Positions 46,439 through 59,600 of a stretch of DNA of 64,000 bases are shown here, piece after piece. The DNA is from Myoxocephalus aenaeus (Eukaryota; Chordata; Actinopteri; Perciformes; Cottidae). The notes below the pieces were generated by a model that saw only the letters and a list, made by a program, of their open reading frames with translations, was not told the DNA's origin and made no database searches. Location of the stretch: positions 1,017,501-1,081,500 of the forward strand of contig JBAMJR010000189.1 in NCBI GenBank assembly GCA_038501785.1, given 5' to 3'. Both the position numbers and the translations under genes were made by a program. The first letter of the stretch is position 1. Every line of letters starts with the position of its first letter.

Positions 46439-46982
46439 CAGTGGCGGCTGGTGACATTTTTTTGGGGGGGGGCGCAGTTGGGCGGCGCGGTTTAAATAGC
46501 ACTCCACAATGAGAAGAAAAGAGGTTTGGAGTAGAATATTCTAAAAAACAAAGCTTTATTTCAAGAAAACACAGTGCTCAACACTGTCCAATAACAACTA
46601 TCAACAAACTGTAACTTTGGGCATGAGAGGTTCAGAGCAGAATGGTTTAAGAAACATTCAATGTGGTGGCCAGAGCAACTTCAGGGAATACATTGACGTA
46701 GCATTCAAACTGGGGGCCCTGCAGTAAGGTGGCACTGGTGAGGTGGTCTTTGAAGGCAAAGCGTTCCCTGGTGTGTCCAAGTATGGTGTCACAAACCTAC
46801 AGATAAATATATAGAGAGAGAGACAGAGACAGTAAGATAAGTTGTGGGGAAATATCTACTACAAACAGGCTTCATACTACAGACAAAAAACTATGTTGTG
46901 TGTCTTGATGGCTCAGCAACATAGACAAAAGGCCAGGAGCCACCTTGATGGCTGTAGCTATGACTGACTGACTGACTGACTG

Positions 46983-47013
<31 letters not shown>

Positions 47014-47884
47014 GGGTTGAATTGGTATTTTAGATAAAGTTATAGCCTGATATGATATCCACCCAAATCTAACAATGTCCAACATGTGTTCTGCTGTGGG
47101 AAAGATAAAACATTAAATTCTAACAGGCATCTGCTGATTTTGACACTCACCTCTGCAGCAATCCTTCAAGCTCATCTTCCTTCACAGCCCGGCGCTTCCT
47201 CGGCTGCTCAGAGCCACTGCACACTGAGCCTCCAGCTAGCAGCTCCGGTTAGCATGTAGCTTGGTGCATGTAGCTTCACTGCTTTGCTGCTGAATATTTA
47301 AATCCGGACGTTCGGGTCCCAACTCTTTCAGCCTCTTCTTGTCAACATCTGATCGTGGATTGAAAGGTGTTTCGCGGAGAGATACCGCAGAGTTTTCAGT
47401 CGCCATACTAACATAATCAAAGTCTCTGCTAGCTGTGTTGCTCGCGTAGCTACGTGGGAGCTATATGGGATGGAGGGAATGATAAAGGTCTCTGATTGGA
47501 CGAATAGTCCAACCACGTTGCAATAAGAAACGATGTCATTGGCTAGGGCGCAGATTCGTGCGCCCGAAGATTCACGTTTCATCCGCCAATGAGAAGCTGT
47601 CCTTGCCGTCACGAGGGTGAAATGTTTGTTAGCTTTCCATAGACACACATTTGGCCGGCGCCCCCGAGAGGGGAGGGGCTTTTCTCAGTAATGATGAATG
47701 GCGATATATTATATTTAACTTAAGTGGTTGTTTACAGGGGCTTACGGTCTCCCACACACATTTAGCGCGTCAACACGGTATATTTCTTATTTAAATTATT
47801 TGATATATAATGTTTTTTGACAGTATATATTATAATTTTAGGAGGGGCGGCGCCCTAGCGCCCTCTATTGACGCACCGCCACTG
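46439..47884 (-). mobile_element. hAT-type DNA transposon derivative, copy 2
   Basis: Same family and same orientation as 33821-35341, with ends CAGTGGCGGCTGGTGAC and GACGCACCGCCACTG and its own exact 8-bp duplication gttacaca (46431-46438 and 47885-47892), showing an independent insertion. It keeps the 3' exon (about 46796-46647 on the minus strand) open with a few substitutions. Its 5' exon (from ATG at 47406) has lost bases relative to copy 1 and runs into a stop. The right terminus differs from copy 1: here it reads 'aggaggggcggcgccctagc' before the common end, where copy 1 has a T-rich run. Confidence 0.88.
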
Positions 47885-47892
47885 GTTACACA

Positions 47893-48935
47893 TTATAATT
47901 GTGGGGTTTATCTTGGCGTCAACCACTTCATTTCCTGCATGCTGGTGTATTGTTATTTACTTTACAATTTACTTATACAAATGTATATAAATACATATTA
48001 CATTAAATTATATCATATTAGATTTGTATATATAAATGCAATATAAATGTCTATCAAGGAAAACACAAAATTGAGACTGCAGGTGACAATTACAAACATA
48101 ATTCTGTTTTGCTTCCAAACATGTAATCTTCCAAAGATCAATTTCTCTCATTTAATGTTGTCTCTGCTGAGTCTACACACATCTCAGCATGATCTACTCC
48201 TCCCTCCTCTTTTGTGTCTTTTAAACTCTTTAAATGTGTGCGCGGCACCTCATCACTTCAGTGATACATTAATTAATTTAAATGCATTTATGGCCCCCTG
48301 GACTTTAATTTCTCAAATGTGTGTCTGCTAACAATTTCTAAAACGTTCTGCAAAAAAACATTTAATTCACACATTTCAAAAATATATATTTGATTTAAGT
48401 GCATTATGCAATTATTATCAAATTAGTGGTGACTATCTTAGGCACTCTGAAAAGTAATAGGGACACATCTCCACCATATATTACACACATTAATGTCACG
48501 ATTAATGTAACGGCACAAAATAACACATAGTCAATACAGATGTGGTAATGTGTGAATCTGTGACATCTTGGGTTGGGTCAGGTTATCAGTGTGTGTTTCA
48601 CACCATGTCCAGGGCTCCTTTCAGTGCAGCAATTAGATGTGCAGTATTTATAGGATTTGTTCATTTGGGTGGGAGGAGAGCATTCAGCCGTTTGAACTTA
48701 AGAGACAACACATTGTGAGGTTCTGTTAAAAGAAAAATCAATAGCAAGTCAAGCGGATTCAGAGGGGATGCAGTTCAGGAAGGTGCTTTAAAAGCAGCGG
48801 TACCTGGGACAGATGAGCTGTTTGTGGACGTGTGTGTGTGCAGACAGTTGCATGCCGTGCAGCAGAGTCATTTAAAGGTAAAAGACAAACGTAGAGAGGA
48901 GGAATAAGAGATACAGAGAAGGAGACGGCAGAAAA

Positions 48936-48983
<48 letters not shown>

Positions 48984-49358
48984 TGTGTGTGTGCGTGTGT
49001 GGGAGGGCGTTCCTCTTCATTACCGACACTAAGGAGCCATGCCAGGAGCACAGATGGCGGAGGAGAGAGGGGGCACGGGGGTTGGCACGTAAACTGCAGC
49101 ACACACTTGCCCACTGCGTACATTCACGCACTCAAAACCAACATGAGGAGCATGTATATGTGAATGTCCTCGAAGCTCAATATGCTCTCCTAATAATTGT
49201 GATATACAAGTCAGGTATAATACAAAAAACTGATTTGCAAAGGTATCACCTGCCCCCACACACACATACACACGACACCCTATCCCGTGGTGTTCCCGTG
49301 CAAGTCTCTTGGCCAGGAAAGCAGCCGTGCTGACGCTGCATTTCTCTCTTCATTTTTT

Positions 49359-49397
<39 letters not shown>

Positions 49398-49543
49398 GAC
49401 CCCCAGTGGTCCAATTAGAAGCACTGGTCTGTTTGCACAGCAGGGAAACCGGGCAGCATGTTTGTGTGTGGGAGATGTTTCTATTGTGCACAGCATGTAC
49501 TGCTCTCCTCTGCAAGGTTGAACGGAAGAGCAAGTTCTCACAT

Positions 49544-49600
<57 letters not shown>

Positions 49601-50892
49601 AACCTACCACAATTGTTGGAGGTAAGAAAGCCATGTAGTCTCAGTTCATAGCCTACAGTACACCTAAGAAACGCCTACAACCTCACCACTTTTATACTTT
49701 AGTCACTAAGTCACTTTGTTACATAAAATCTCTTTTTTTTTATTCAACACATTTCCCCTGATTAATAGGGCGAATATAGACATAACTTAGAAATCAATCA
49801 CAGAAAGACGCTGTTAAATGGGTCAGTATGGTCAGTAAACCCTGGGAGGCTAATTTAAATAGTTTTCTCTCCTGTGACTTGAGAACAGGTTAAACAAAGA
49901 AGAAGAAAATTGCCAGTCATTGATTTGTTACTTTCTTTCATCTTTGAAAATAGTTGGGGGAAAAAATGTTTCGCCAGGTACATTCTATTTTTTATTTGAA
50001 TTTAATTTAATTTGTATTTATCTAAGTTTTTTATTGTTTAAATGCCCCAAAAGGCAGCGCTATCCCATGTTTTAAATATGAATAAAAGCATTCATGTTTT
50101 CCGGTAACGACAAGTTAGCCCAGATCAACATACCTCTCTAGCCAAAACAAAGACATGACAGTAACACACAAAATATGTGCCTTGAGTGTATGGAGGAATT
50201 GTACCTTGAAGCAAACATGAATGCTTTTAGTCTTATGGGTTAATAGTGCATTACAACAACAAGCTCTGAGAAAAATAATCCTAACAACAACAACAACAAA
50301 AGATTTACCAGCCAAACCTTTTGCCACCTTTCTTCACAGATGGAAAAAAACTACTTATTGTTGTGTTTTTGTTCACACTTGCCTCTCAGGGCTTCTGTTG
50401 GTTAGTGATACTGGAAGAGCATTTTGCATCTGCTGGCTTCTGGGTTTTATTGAAAATTTCAGATTACATCGTTGCCTCAGGCACAGACTAGAGGAAGAGA
50501 GGGCTTTCGGGTGGTGATGCCATATGGTTGCCTTAATATAACACTGTTTAGCCATGCATGCTTTGTTTTTTAACAGTAGACAGCATTTTTATTTTTCCCA
50601 AATTTTGTTTGCTATTTTGACTCTGTACCAGACAAGAAATTGCATAGTAGAAATAGTAGAAAACAGCATCATGAAATACATGTTATGTCAGAAACATTTC
50701 CTTTTGAACATTATATATAGATATGTTTATATATAAAGCCAAAACAGTATTTTTGTGTTTTTCTTGCTTATTTCCATATAATGCTAATACTGTATTGAGA
50801 TTTATTTATTTTTAGACTTTAAGCAATTTTGACAACACCATTTTCATCTACCGCTGGCCTGGTCTCCTCTTTACGTATATTTAATGTTTTTA
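47893..50892 (+). other. nrxn2: nrxn2 36-kb intron, stretch with microsatellites
   Basis: No gene recognised. It contains a (TG)n run at 48941-48994 and two (TC)n runs at 49361-49395 and 49550-49597. Otherwise AT-rich and apparently unique. Confidence 0.75.
48941..49597. repeat. (TG)n and two (TC)n microsatellites
   Basis: TG array at 48941-48994. TC arrays at 49361-49395 and 49550-49597 lie about 150 bases apart. The pyrimidine arrays are polypyrimidine/polypurine tracts capable of triplex formation. Confidence 0.93.
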
Positions 50893-51133
50893 TTTGTTCG
50901 AGAGGGACAATGTACATTGATGAACACTTTAAATGAAAATGTAAATGCACCCAATTACAGCCGCAAGGCTGATTTCCATTGTCTGTCCCCCTGCCAGAAT
51001 GTACAAGTTGAGTGTCCTAGAGGAAAAGGTCATGCCAAAGTGCAGTAGTAATAAACTACAATCAATTATAGTCTGTAGCTGACAATACACAACAGTTCGA
51101 TAATAAAAAATTAACAATGGATAAAAAGGAAAT

Positions 51134-51202
<69 letters not shown>

Positions 51203-52130
51203 AACAAGAGAAAATATCACAGTGTAAGGAAGACATTTCACATTCATCATATTGCACACAGATATATTGCACATAAGGGCATTAATTAATTTGCACATTT
51301 AAAGTTGAATTCATTCATTCAGATAACATTAATACATCACATATCCATGACAGCACTAATACTGCTAACCCAGGTTAAACTATAGTGCTGAAGGTTGGGC
51401 ACTCCCTAACAGAGGATGGTAATGTGTTCCAGAGGGTGCCACCTTTGACAGACAGAACCGTCTGACCAAAGGTGGTGCGCCTGTGTGGGATGACACAGTC
51501 GCCTCTGTCAGAGGCGCTGGTGACTCTAGTCGCAGGGCCGCAGACAGGTCTCTGTTTGATGTAGTCGTTCAGCGGAGGAGGTGCCAGACCATTTAGGGCT
51601 TTGTAAATGATGCTGGCTTCTTTAAGGCTGATAAGGTTGTTAAAACTTAAAAATGTATGTTTGTTCAGGATGTGGCAGTGATGATGGGTTCGCGGTTTCT
51701 TGTCAAAGACTTTGAGTGCTCTCTTATACATAGATTCTATGGGTTTGAGTGTTGCTGTGCACGTGAGTGACCAGCCGGTCAGACAGTACACTAAATGTGC
51801 GAAGATCATCGAATGTAGGAATGTCCTGGCTGCGTTCTCTGTCAAGCTGTTTCTGATGTGCCTGAAGTTTAGTAGGTTGAATTTGATTTGGGTCGCTACC
51901 TTTTTGACACGGCTCTTAAAGGTCAGGGTGGAGTCTAGAGTAACCCCTAGGTACTTAAACTTGGTTACTAAGTCTAGCTCTGTTCCCTTTACAAATATGT
52001 TCGAGTGTGTTATTTTTTGGGCACGTTTGGAGAAAATCATACATACAGTATTTTTAGTATTCAACAGGAGGCAGGATTTAGTGAGCCAAGCCTGGATGTG
52101 AGATGGTTCATATACTGTACAATGCGCTTT
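50893..52130 (-). mobile_element. 5'-truncated LINE fragment (end of reverse transcriptase and 3' UTR)
   Basis: On the minus strand an open frame runs from about 52130 to 51375 without AUG at its upstream edge. It reads HIQAWLTKSCLLLN, FKYLGVTLDSTLTFKSRVKK, LIYCLTGW-like (here LVYCLTGWSLTC), ASIIYKALNGLAPPPLNDYI and GTLWNTLPSSVRECPTF, then stops. This is the part of a non-LTR reverse transcriptase downstream of the YADD active site, plus the C-terminal tail shared by Rex1/L2/jockey-like LINEs. The endonuclease and catalytic motifs are absent, as expected from 5' truncation during insertion. The region down to about 50893 would be the 3' UTR and holds an (AT)n array at 51138-51196. Clade is uncertain. 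Confidence 0.75.
51375..52130 (-). pseudogene. C-terminal piece of a LINE reverse transcriptase
   Basis: About 250 codons are open on the minus strand. Conserved phrases: FKYLGVTLD (the thumb-proximal 'YLG' block following the reverse transcriptase palm), LKPIESMYKRALKVFDKK and LWNTLPSSVRE. There is no start codon of its own and no YADD motif, so it cannot encode an active enzyme. The frame has stayed open over 750 bases, which suggests a fairly recent insertion. Confidence 0.75.
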
Positions 52131-55100
52131 CCCAGAAGGCGGGACAACAGGGGACTACCTGGTCGTGAAATGCTAATTATTAACATAAATAAGTGTTACA
52201 CTGATACTGCATATACACATACACCACCTTGATTGAAACATCTCTCCGTCTTGCTAAGCGTGAATTTAATGGAGATGTCTTTTTTTTCCATATGAATTCA
52301 CAAAGAATCCCGGCCTTACAATTCCCCCTGGTCATCATTTGGTCTCTCTGGTTGGCTTTTTATCCTCCTCTGCAGTTCTGCATGAAAAATCCATTTCAAT
52401 CAGCTGGTATACAGCCTCATTCCTACGTTTTCAGCTATCTCTCCTCAGTCTCCTCCTCATCAGTGTCCTCCCTCTTTCCTCAGAGTGGGGCTGCTGAGTC
52501 GAGAATGAAACAGTGGAGCCATTTTAATTAGACTGCAGTTCACTGTTATATTTTCTTTTCTCCAATGTGCACTTGCAAGTCTCTGTGCGTGCGTGTGTGT
52601 GTGTGTGTGTGTGTGCGCTTCGTAGAAACTCGTGAACTCTAAAAGGCACGAGTACTAGCTCCACATAATAATGTTCTCTTCCAGGGAATCACAGAGCTTG
52701 ATCTGGCATTCGCTCCTGTATCCCGTACTTGAGGATGGCGGGGTCTGTCGAACCTCGTCAGAGAGGATATCATGCTGTAGTTAAAGGGGCTCTACTGTTA
52801 TGTAACTCGACTAACATAGTAGCTTTGGTTCCCCTGCTCAGTTGAGTCTGACATATTTGGGGCACATCATTGTTCTATGATCCAGGATTCTGTTCAATGT
52901 TACATTTCTTTAGTTTGGTGAAAGCTGATCAGAGACTTTCCAATGCCACAGTGGGGTGTTTTAATGAATATCAACGTGTTCAACCATGGCATTTTAACAT
53001 CAATGTATGAACACTGTTGTAGTCAAACCCACCTAAACCGAGACAAAGTCATGACCAAGACCAGAATGCATCGACACTGAGAAAAGACCAAGACCATATC
53101 AAGGCAAGAGCAAACCAGGACCTCAAATTGAAATGTGAAAGATCCACATTCCCTCGTACCTGCAGCAGACAAAAGAAGATCCCTCTTTGTTCACCTTGAT
53201 CAAATAAATAATCTTTAAGACCTTTAAAAAAAGTGTTTTTGAGACCCAAACTCGAGACCAAGATTGAGCTTGAGTTCTACAACACTGCAGCTCCGTCTGG
53301 GCACCAGTGTGACTGAGTCGATTAGCTCAGTCATCACATGCGATCCCTCCTAGCGAGCGTTGACTTGCTGGCACGCCCTGCTGTTGCCCCTGACCCCTAC
53401 AATCTCAAACAGTCTATCTACATATGCTCGAGCCATCCTGACAATGGTTCTCACCCCATGTACGACTGCATGACTCATGGCCGGGTCTGTTGTCGGCTAC
53501 TGCTGGACCAGCGGCAGACTTATAAGACGCTGCCCGTGGCTCTTTCAATGCTGTTGTTTTGGCCACGACGTTGGCCTTAGCGGTGATCGCTCCTCTTTGT
53601 CCGGCTTCAAGCCCTCTGGCCAGCATCAGACTGCGGCGCGCTCGTTAGCTTAACAACCATGTCGGCACAGCTCGCTGGGTTTGCTGTGAGGCCAGCGTCA
53701 GTCGGGGATGACCTGGTTTCATGCAGCATGAGGCATAAACAAAATGAAACTTGCCTCATAGGGGTGTTTTTTGCTTGGAAACACATTCTGTCTTTCTATT
53801 TCACGCACCCCAGGCTTCTGAGAGGACGCACTGCTCCGTCAGCGGTCGAAAAGACATCTTGATCTCTCTGCCACCTCTACACAGTCGGAGAGACTTCCCT
53901 CATCTCTCAATTCCTGATTGGCATCATCGAAATGCTGCCATCGTTGACGGATGAGCCGCTTAACTCTCTGAAGTTGTTTTGATTAGGGTTTCGACGTAGT
54001 GATCATGTAACTGCATTTGAGTACTCACTGCTGCAACAGCAATCGCACGGCATGAACAGAGACCAATGGCAACAACCTGCCGCCATTGGCTGGCGGCTCG
54101 TGTTCCATTGATCCGATTGCATTAATCAAGTTGTGTTTACAGACAGAACACAGCGGCGGGTTATGGGTGACTGCTGGTAATAATGCAACAGCCCGCAAAC
54201 ATCACACCTCTCATTCATGGTGTGCCGACACAGTCAATGAAACTAACCCACGCCTCTCCAGCTCCCATGTGCCACATTTAGAAAGTGGAAGGCAAAGGGA
54301 TGGACTGAGAGAGCACGGGAACTAAAGAGACGAAGAGAGAGGCAGCTCCGGTTTGTGTGATTGCAACCCTTTCCCCTGCTGATCTCCGAGACAAAGTGAG
54401 ACGGCATAAGTGGCAGGACAATAATTAATTGCAGTTTAATAATCGCCAGATCGTTTATTAATGAGCACTATGTCCCCCTTTGTTGTTCCAGCATCGAGTA
54501 CTTCTCTCTGCCAGTGGCTGAATTAAAGGCTCGGCGGATTGTGGGCTTCCCCTGACCGCCCAAAAGGCCCCCTAATTTTTACCACCTTCTGCCCCCTCCT
54601 TAGTGTTGCTTGTCTAGCCCTGGCCAGAGCAGCCTATATATCTTTTGCTCCCCGTGGTTAGTGGTGTTACGGCCAAATGGCTCCTGCTCGGTGTGCAGTA
54701 CCGGCTCTTGCTCTCCTGAAGCCTGTTGCAGCCAAACCAAAAAAGACAACAATCGTATTCTTGAGGCAAGCCATTCCCATTAATTTGTGGTGCACCAGAC
54801 TCTTCTAACTTGTAACCATCTTGCGTCAGCCAGCCGTCGCTGCTGCCCTGATGCTCTTTGTTTCTCTGTTCTCACTTCTTTTCTTGGGTTCTTGCTACCC
54901 TTCTTTTTTTCATCTTTATCCGTTTTCATATTTCCCCCCTCTATCATCCTATCCATCTCTGTATCAGCTTTAACTTATCTGCCAGCAACTTCCATCAACC
55001 CATTGCACTCTTTGCAGCAATATAGCAGCCTCCCCCCCCCCCCCCCTCTGTTTACTTCACACATGGTGTGATCAAAAGTGTCTCTCTCCAATTTCATGTG

Positions 55101-55880
55101 GCTGAAGACAAAAAGCCCATAAAAAATATATAATAAAAAAAAGTAACAAGAGTAAATGGGAAAACTATTCTCCAGCGGGCCATGTGTGTGTTATTGCCAT
55201 CAATTGATGGGATTTGTTTTTCATCGAGAATACATAATATCACACACAACTGGGAAGGGGACAATCACAATTCACCAGGATACACTACATCATCCAGTCA
55301 AGCACCTTGTATTATACACTCAAGCTGCTGCCAGCCAACCAGTCAGAAAAGAGCCACTGTCCCGGAAGTAGAGTGGGATTTCTAATATTCGATCAGGATA
55401 AAGAAATTGTCAGTGCCAGTGGTGTGAGAAAACCATTGTCTTTTCATGTTTTCTTCATTTGCCAGCCACAATGGCCCCTCCACTCCAGAGCTGCCTAAAA
55501 GTGTGCCCAGTACAGAGGGGGCTTTATGGAAGTGACTAGTCTCCTCCGGCTTTCTGCTATTTCAGTCTGCCCTGCTGCCAATGAGGTGAAAGTCTCCCCT
55601 CATGTTGTTGCTTACAGAATCCTCCTTCTTCCCCCTCATCACTGATTACCTCCACCTCTGTGCCATGCCACCGTGCACGCCCATAACTGGCAGGCCTTCA
55701 TTGCAGCTCCCGCGTCCATGTGAGCTGTGATTTTCCTTTTTGGTGCACGTCATGGTGCATTGAATGAGGGATTCACGACAGCTGTTTTAATGAAAATCTC
55801 CCCCGCTGTCACTACCTCACGCTGACAATTTGTTCTTATGTTGATCCGTCGTCTGTCATTGCCAGGATATAAATGACCCG
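52131..55880 (+). other. nrxn2: nrxn2 36-kb intron, stretch before the LINE
   Basis: No gene recognised. A short repeat with inverted CACTGTTGTAG/CTACAACACTG ends lies at about 53012-53287, with 'gaccaagac' motifs inside. A TAAT-rich block at 54410-54470 might be a conserved element. A run of about 15 C lies near 55032-55047. Confidence 0.72.
53012..53287. mobile_element. probable short non-autonomous DNA transposon
   Basis: CACTGTTGTAG at the left is the inverse complement of CTACAACACTG at the right (one base differs at most). The inside is rich in 'gaccaagac' and its complement. No clear target-site duplication is visible, so superfamily and exact ends are uncertain. Confidence 0.5.
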
Positions 55881-56259
55881 ATCCAATTCAATTCAATTCA
55901 GTTTATTTTATATAGCCCAACATCACAAATACAAGTTTGCCTCGGAGGGCTTTACAATCTGTACACATAACATCCCTGTCCCGGGACCTCACATCGGATC
56001 AGGAAAAACTCCCCTAGAAAGATAGTAAAAACCCTTTCACAGGGAAAAAAGGGAAGAAACCTGAGGGAGAGCAACAGAGGAGGATCCCTCTCCCCGGATG
56101 GACAGAAGCAATAGATGTCATGTGGCCAGAATGAATAGCGTAGTTACAGCACATTCAATGAATATGACAGAAATTATTCATATAATGAGTATTAGGCATG
56201 GTCCATGATCCTGATAATCCATGAAGCAGAAGGCGGTAGAGAGGAGGGGGGCATCAGAA

Positions 56260-56575
56260 GGGCCATGGCAGCAGGCAGGACCAGTTCCAGGCCGGTTCCA
56301 TCAGCAGGGCCATGGCAGCAGGCAGGACCGGTTCCAGGCAGCCATGGATCCATGGCAGGAGGGGTGGGGGGGGGGGGCGGCAGGACCCGGGCCAGGACCC
56401 GGGGTAGGACCCGGGGCAGGACCGGTTCCAGGCAGCCATGAATCCATGGAAAAAGAAAGTAGAGTTAGTAATGTGCATTGAAGAGACAATAGTTTATCCA
56501 GATGGAGAGAAAGAAGAGGAGAGGAGGAGTGAAAGAGGAAGAGAAGAGGAGCGAAAGAGGAAGAGAAGAGGAGCT
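56260..56575 (-). repeat. G-rich and purine-rich arrays in the LINE 3' UTR
   Basis: At 56260-56440 a unit with core ggcaggaccggttccaggca and 'gccatggatccatggc' recurs imperfectly, with a 12-base G run near 56366-56379. At 56500-56575 'gaggaagagaagaggag' repeats. Such tandem arrays are common in LINE 3' UTRs and vary between copies. Confidence 0.8.
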
Positions 56576-56681
56576 CAGTGTATCCTAAGATGTCCCCCAG
56601 CAGTCTAGGCCTATAGCAGCATATCTAGGGGCTGGACCAGGGCAAACCTGAGCCAGCCCTAACTATAAGCCTGAAACAGCC

Positions 56682-59600
56682 CTAAGTATAAGCGCTATCA
56701 AAGAGGAAAGTCTTAAGTCTACTCTTAAATGAGGTGACTGTGTCTGCCCCCCGGACTGAAAGTGGAAGCTGATTCCACAGAAGAGGAGCACGATAACTGA
56801 AAGCTCTAGCCCCCAACCTACTTTTTAAGACTCTGGGAACCACAAGTAACCCTGCATTCAGTGAGCGTAACGCTCTGGTGGGGTAATATGGCACTATAAG
56901 CTCTTTAAGATATGATGGTGCATCACCAGCTAAGGCTTTATAGGTGAGGAGGAGGATTTTAAATATGATTCTCGATCTTACAGGAAGCCAGTGGAGAGCA
57001 GCTAGTACAGGGGTAATGTGATCTCTCTTCCGAGTCCTTGTTAGTACACGAGCTGCAGCATTCTGGATCAGCTGGAGAGACCCAAGGGACTTTCCGGAGC
57101 AGCCTGATAATACGGAGTTACAGTAATCCAGTCTTGAAGTAACAAATGCGTGGATCAATGTTTCTGCATCGCTTTGAGACAGGATGTGCCGGATCTTTGA
57201 GATGTTCCGTAGGTGAAAAAAGGCAGTCCTTGAGATCTGTTTCACGTGGGAGCCAAAGGATAGGTCCTGGTCAAAAATAACTCCGAGATTCCTTACGGTG
57301 GTGGTGGATGCCAGAGCGATGCCATCCAGGGAAACCATATCGTCAGATAGTTGATTTCTGAGGTGTTCTGGGCCGAGTAGAATAACTTCAGTCTTGTCAG
57401 AGTTCAGCAACAGGAAGTTGCAGGTCATCCAGGTTTTGATGTCTTTAAGACACGCTTGAAGTTTAGTGACCTGGTGGATTTCATCTGGCTTGATTGACAG
57501 ATATAGTTGAGTATCATCGGCATAACAGTGAAAGTTTATGGAGTGTTTTCTGATAATATTGCCTAAAGGAAGCATATACAAGGTGAATAAAATTGGTCCA
57601 AGCACAGAACCTTGTGGAACTCCATGACGAACGGCGGTGGTCATCGAGGCCTCATCGTTTACAAATACAAACTGAGATCGATCTGATAAATACGACTTAA
57701 ACCAGCTTAATGCTGTACCTTTAATACCAATTGACTGGTCTAGTCTCTGTAATAAGATGCCATGGTCAATGGTGTCAAATGCTGCACTAAGGTCTAACAG
57801 GACAAGTACAGAGACAAGTCCCCTATCTGATGCAACTAGAAGGTCATTAGTAATTGTCACTAGTGCTGTCTCTGTGCTATGATGCTTTCTAAATCCTGAC
57901 TGAAATTCCTCAAATAAACTATTGTTATGTAAAAAGTCGCACAACTGATTTGCGACTACCTTCTCCAGTATCTTAGAGAGGAAGGGAAGGTTAGAGATAG
58001 GTCTGTAGTTAGCCAACACCTCTGGATCCAGGGTGGGCTTTTTAAGAAGAGGTTTAATTACAGCTACTTTAAAAGACTGTGGTACATGACCCATTAGTAA
58101 AGACCCATTGATAATATCTAGTACAGAGGCACAAATTAAGGGTAAAACTTCTTTAAACAGCTTTGTCGGAACAGGGTCTAGGAGACAGGTAGAAGATTTA
58201 GAAGTAGAAACCATTGAAGACAGTTGGTCGAGGTTGATGGTAAAAAATCCATCCAGACGCACAACAGGGCCCACAGCCTCCTCCATGGTCATCCCACCTG
58301 AGGATGGACCGGCAGTAGTCGAGGGCAGGAGATCACCGATCCTGTCTCTAATGGCCATAATCTTATCATTGAAGAAGTTCATAAAGTCATTACTACTGAG
58401 GTCTATAGGAATACACGGATCCACCGAGCTATGACTCTCAGCCAGCCTGGCCACAGTGCTAAAGAGAAACCTAGGGTTGCTCTTGTTTTTCTCTATTAGT
58501 GATGAGTAGTAGGCTCCTCTGGCATTACGGAGGGCCTTCTTATATGTTCTCAGACTATCCCGCCAAACCAACCGGGACTCCTCCAGACCGTTGGAGCGCC
58601 ATATGCCCTCAAGCTTCCGTGATGCTTGCTTCAATATGCGGGTCTGAGGGTTGTACCATGGAGCGAGCCTCCTTTGCTTAATGATCCTCTTTTTTAGAGG
58701 GGCTATCGAGTCCAGCGTCACTCTCAGTGAGCCAGTAGCACTATCGACGAGCTGATCAATCTGGGAGGGAGTAAAGTTAGCACAGGAGTCATCTGTTATA
58801 TTGAGACATGGTAATGAATTAAATACAGAAGGAATCGCTTCCTTAAATCTAGCAACAGCACCGTCAGTTAGACATCTGGTGTAAAAACTCTTGCCTAACG
58901 CTGTACAATCTGGTAGCATAAACTCAAAAGTTATAAGGCAATGGTCTGATAAAAGAGGGTTCTGTGGAAACACTACTAAATGCTCCACATCAATGCCATA
59001 TGTAAGAACAAGGTCGAGGGTGTGGTTAAAGCAGTGAGTCGGTTCCTGTACTCTCTGACAGAAGCCAATCGAATCTAACAATAAGCTAAATGCAACACTA
59101 AGGCTATCATTGCTAACATCCACATGAATATTAAAATCACCTACAATAATAACCTTATCAGTCTTAAGGACCAAACTTGACAAAAACTCAGAAAATTCAG
59201 ATATAAATTCGGAGTACAAACCTGGTGCTCGGTATACCACCACAAACAGAATCGGCTGTACTGTTTTCCAGGTTGGATGTGAAATACTAAGAACGAGGCT
59301 TTCAAATGAGTTGCAGCTCAATCCAGGTTTAGGACCCATCAGCAGACCCGAGTCAAAGATGGCAGCTACTCCACCTCCTCGGCCGGTGTCTCGAGGAATG
59401 TGCATATTAACATGACTTGGAGGAGTAGATTCATTTAGGCTGACATATTCCTCATGTCTCAGCCAGGTTTCAGTAAGACAAAATACATCAATATGGTTGT
59501 CAGATATTAATTCATTTACTAATACAGCTTTAGAAGACAAAGATCTAATATTTAGGAGTCCACATTTAATTATCCTATCGTGTTGCACTATTGCAGTAGT

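Noticed and set aside
58108..58681. + strand frames of 60-108 residues
   Set aside because: Antisense shadows of the LINE ORF2.
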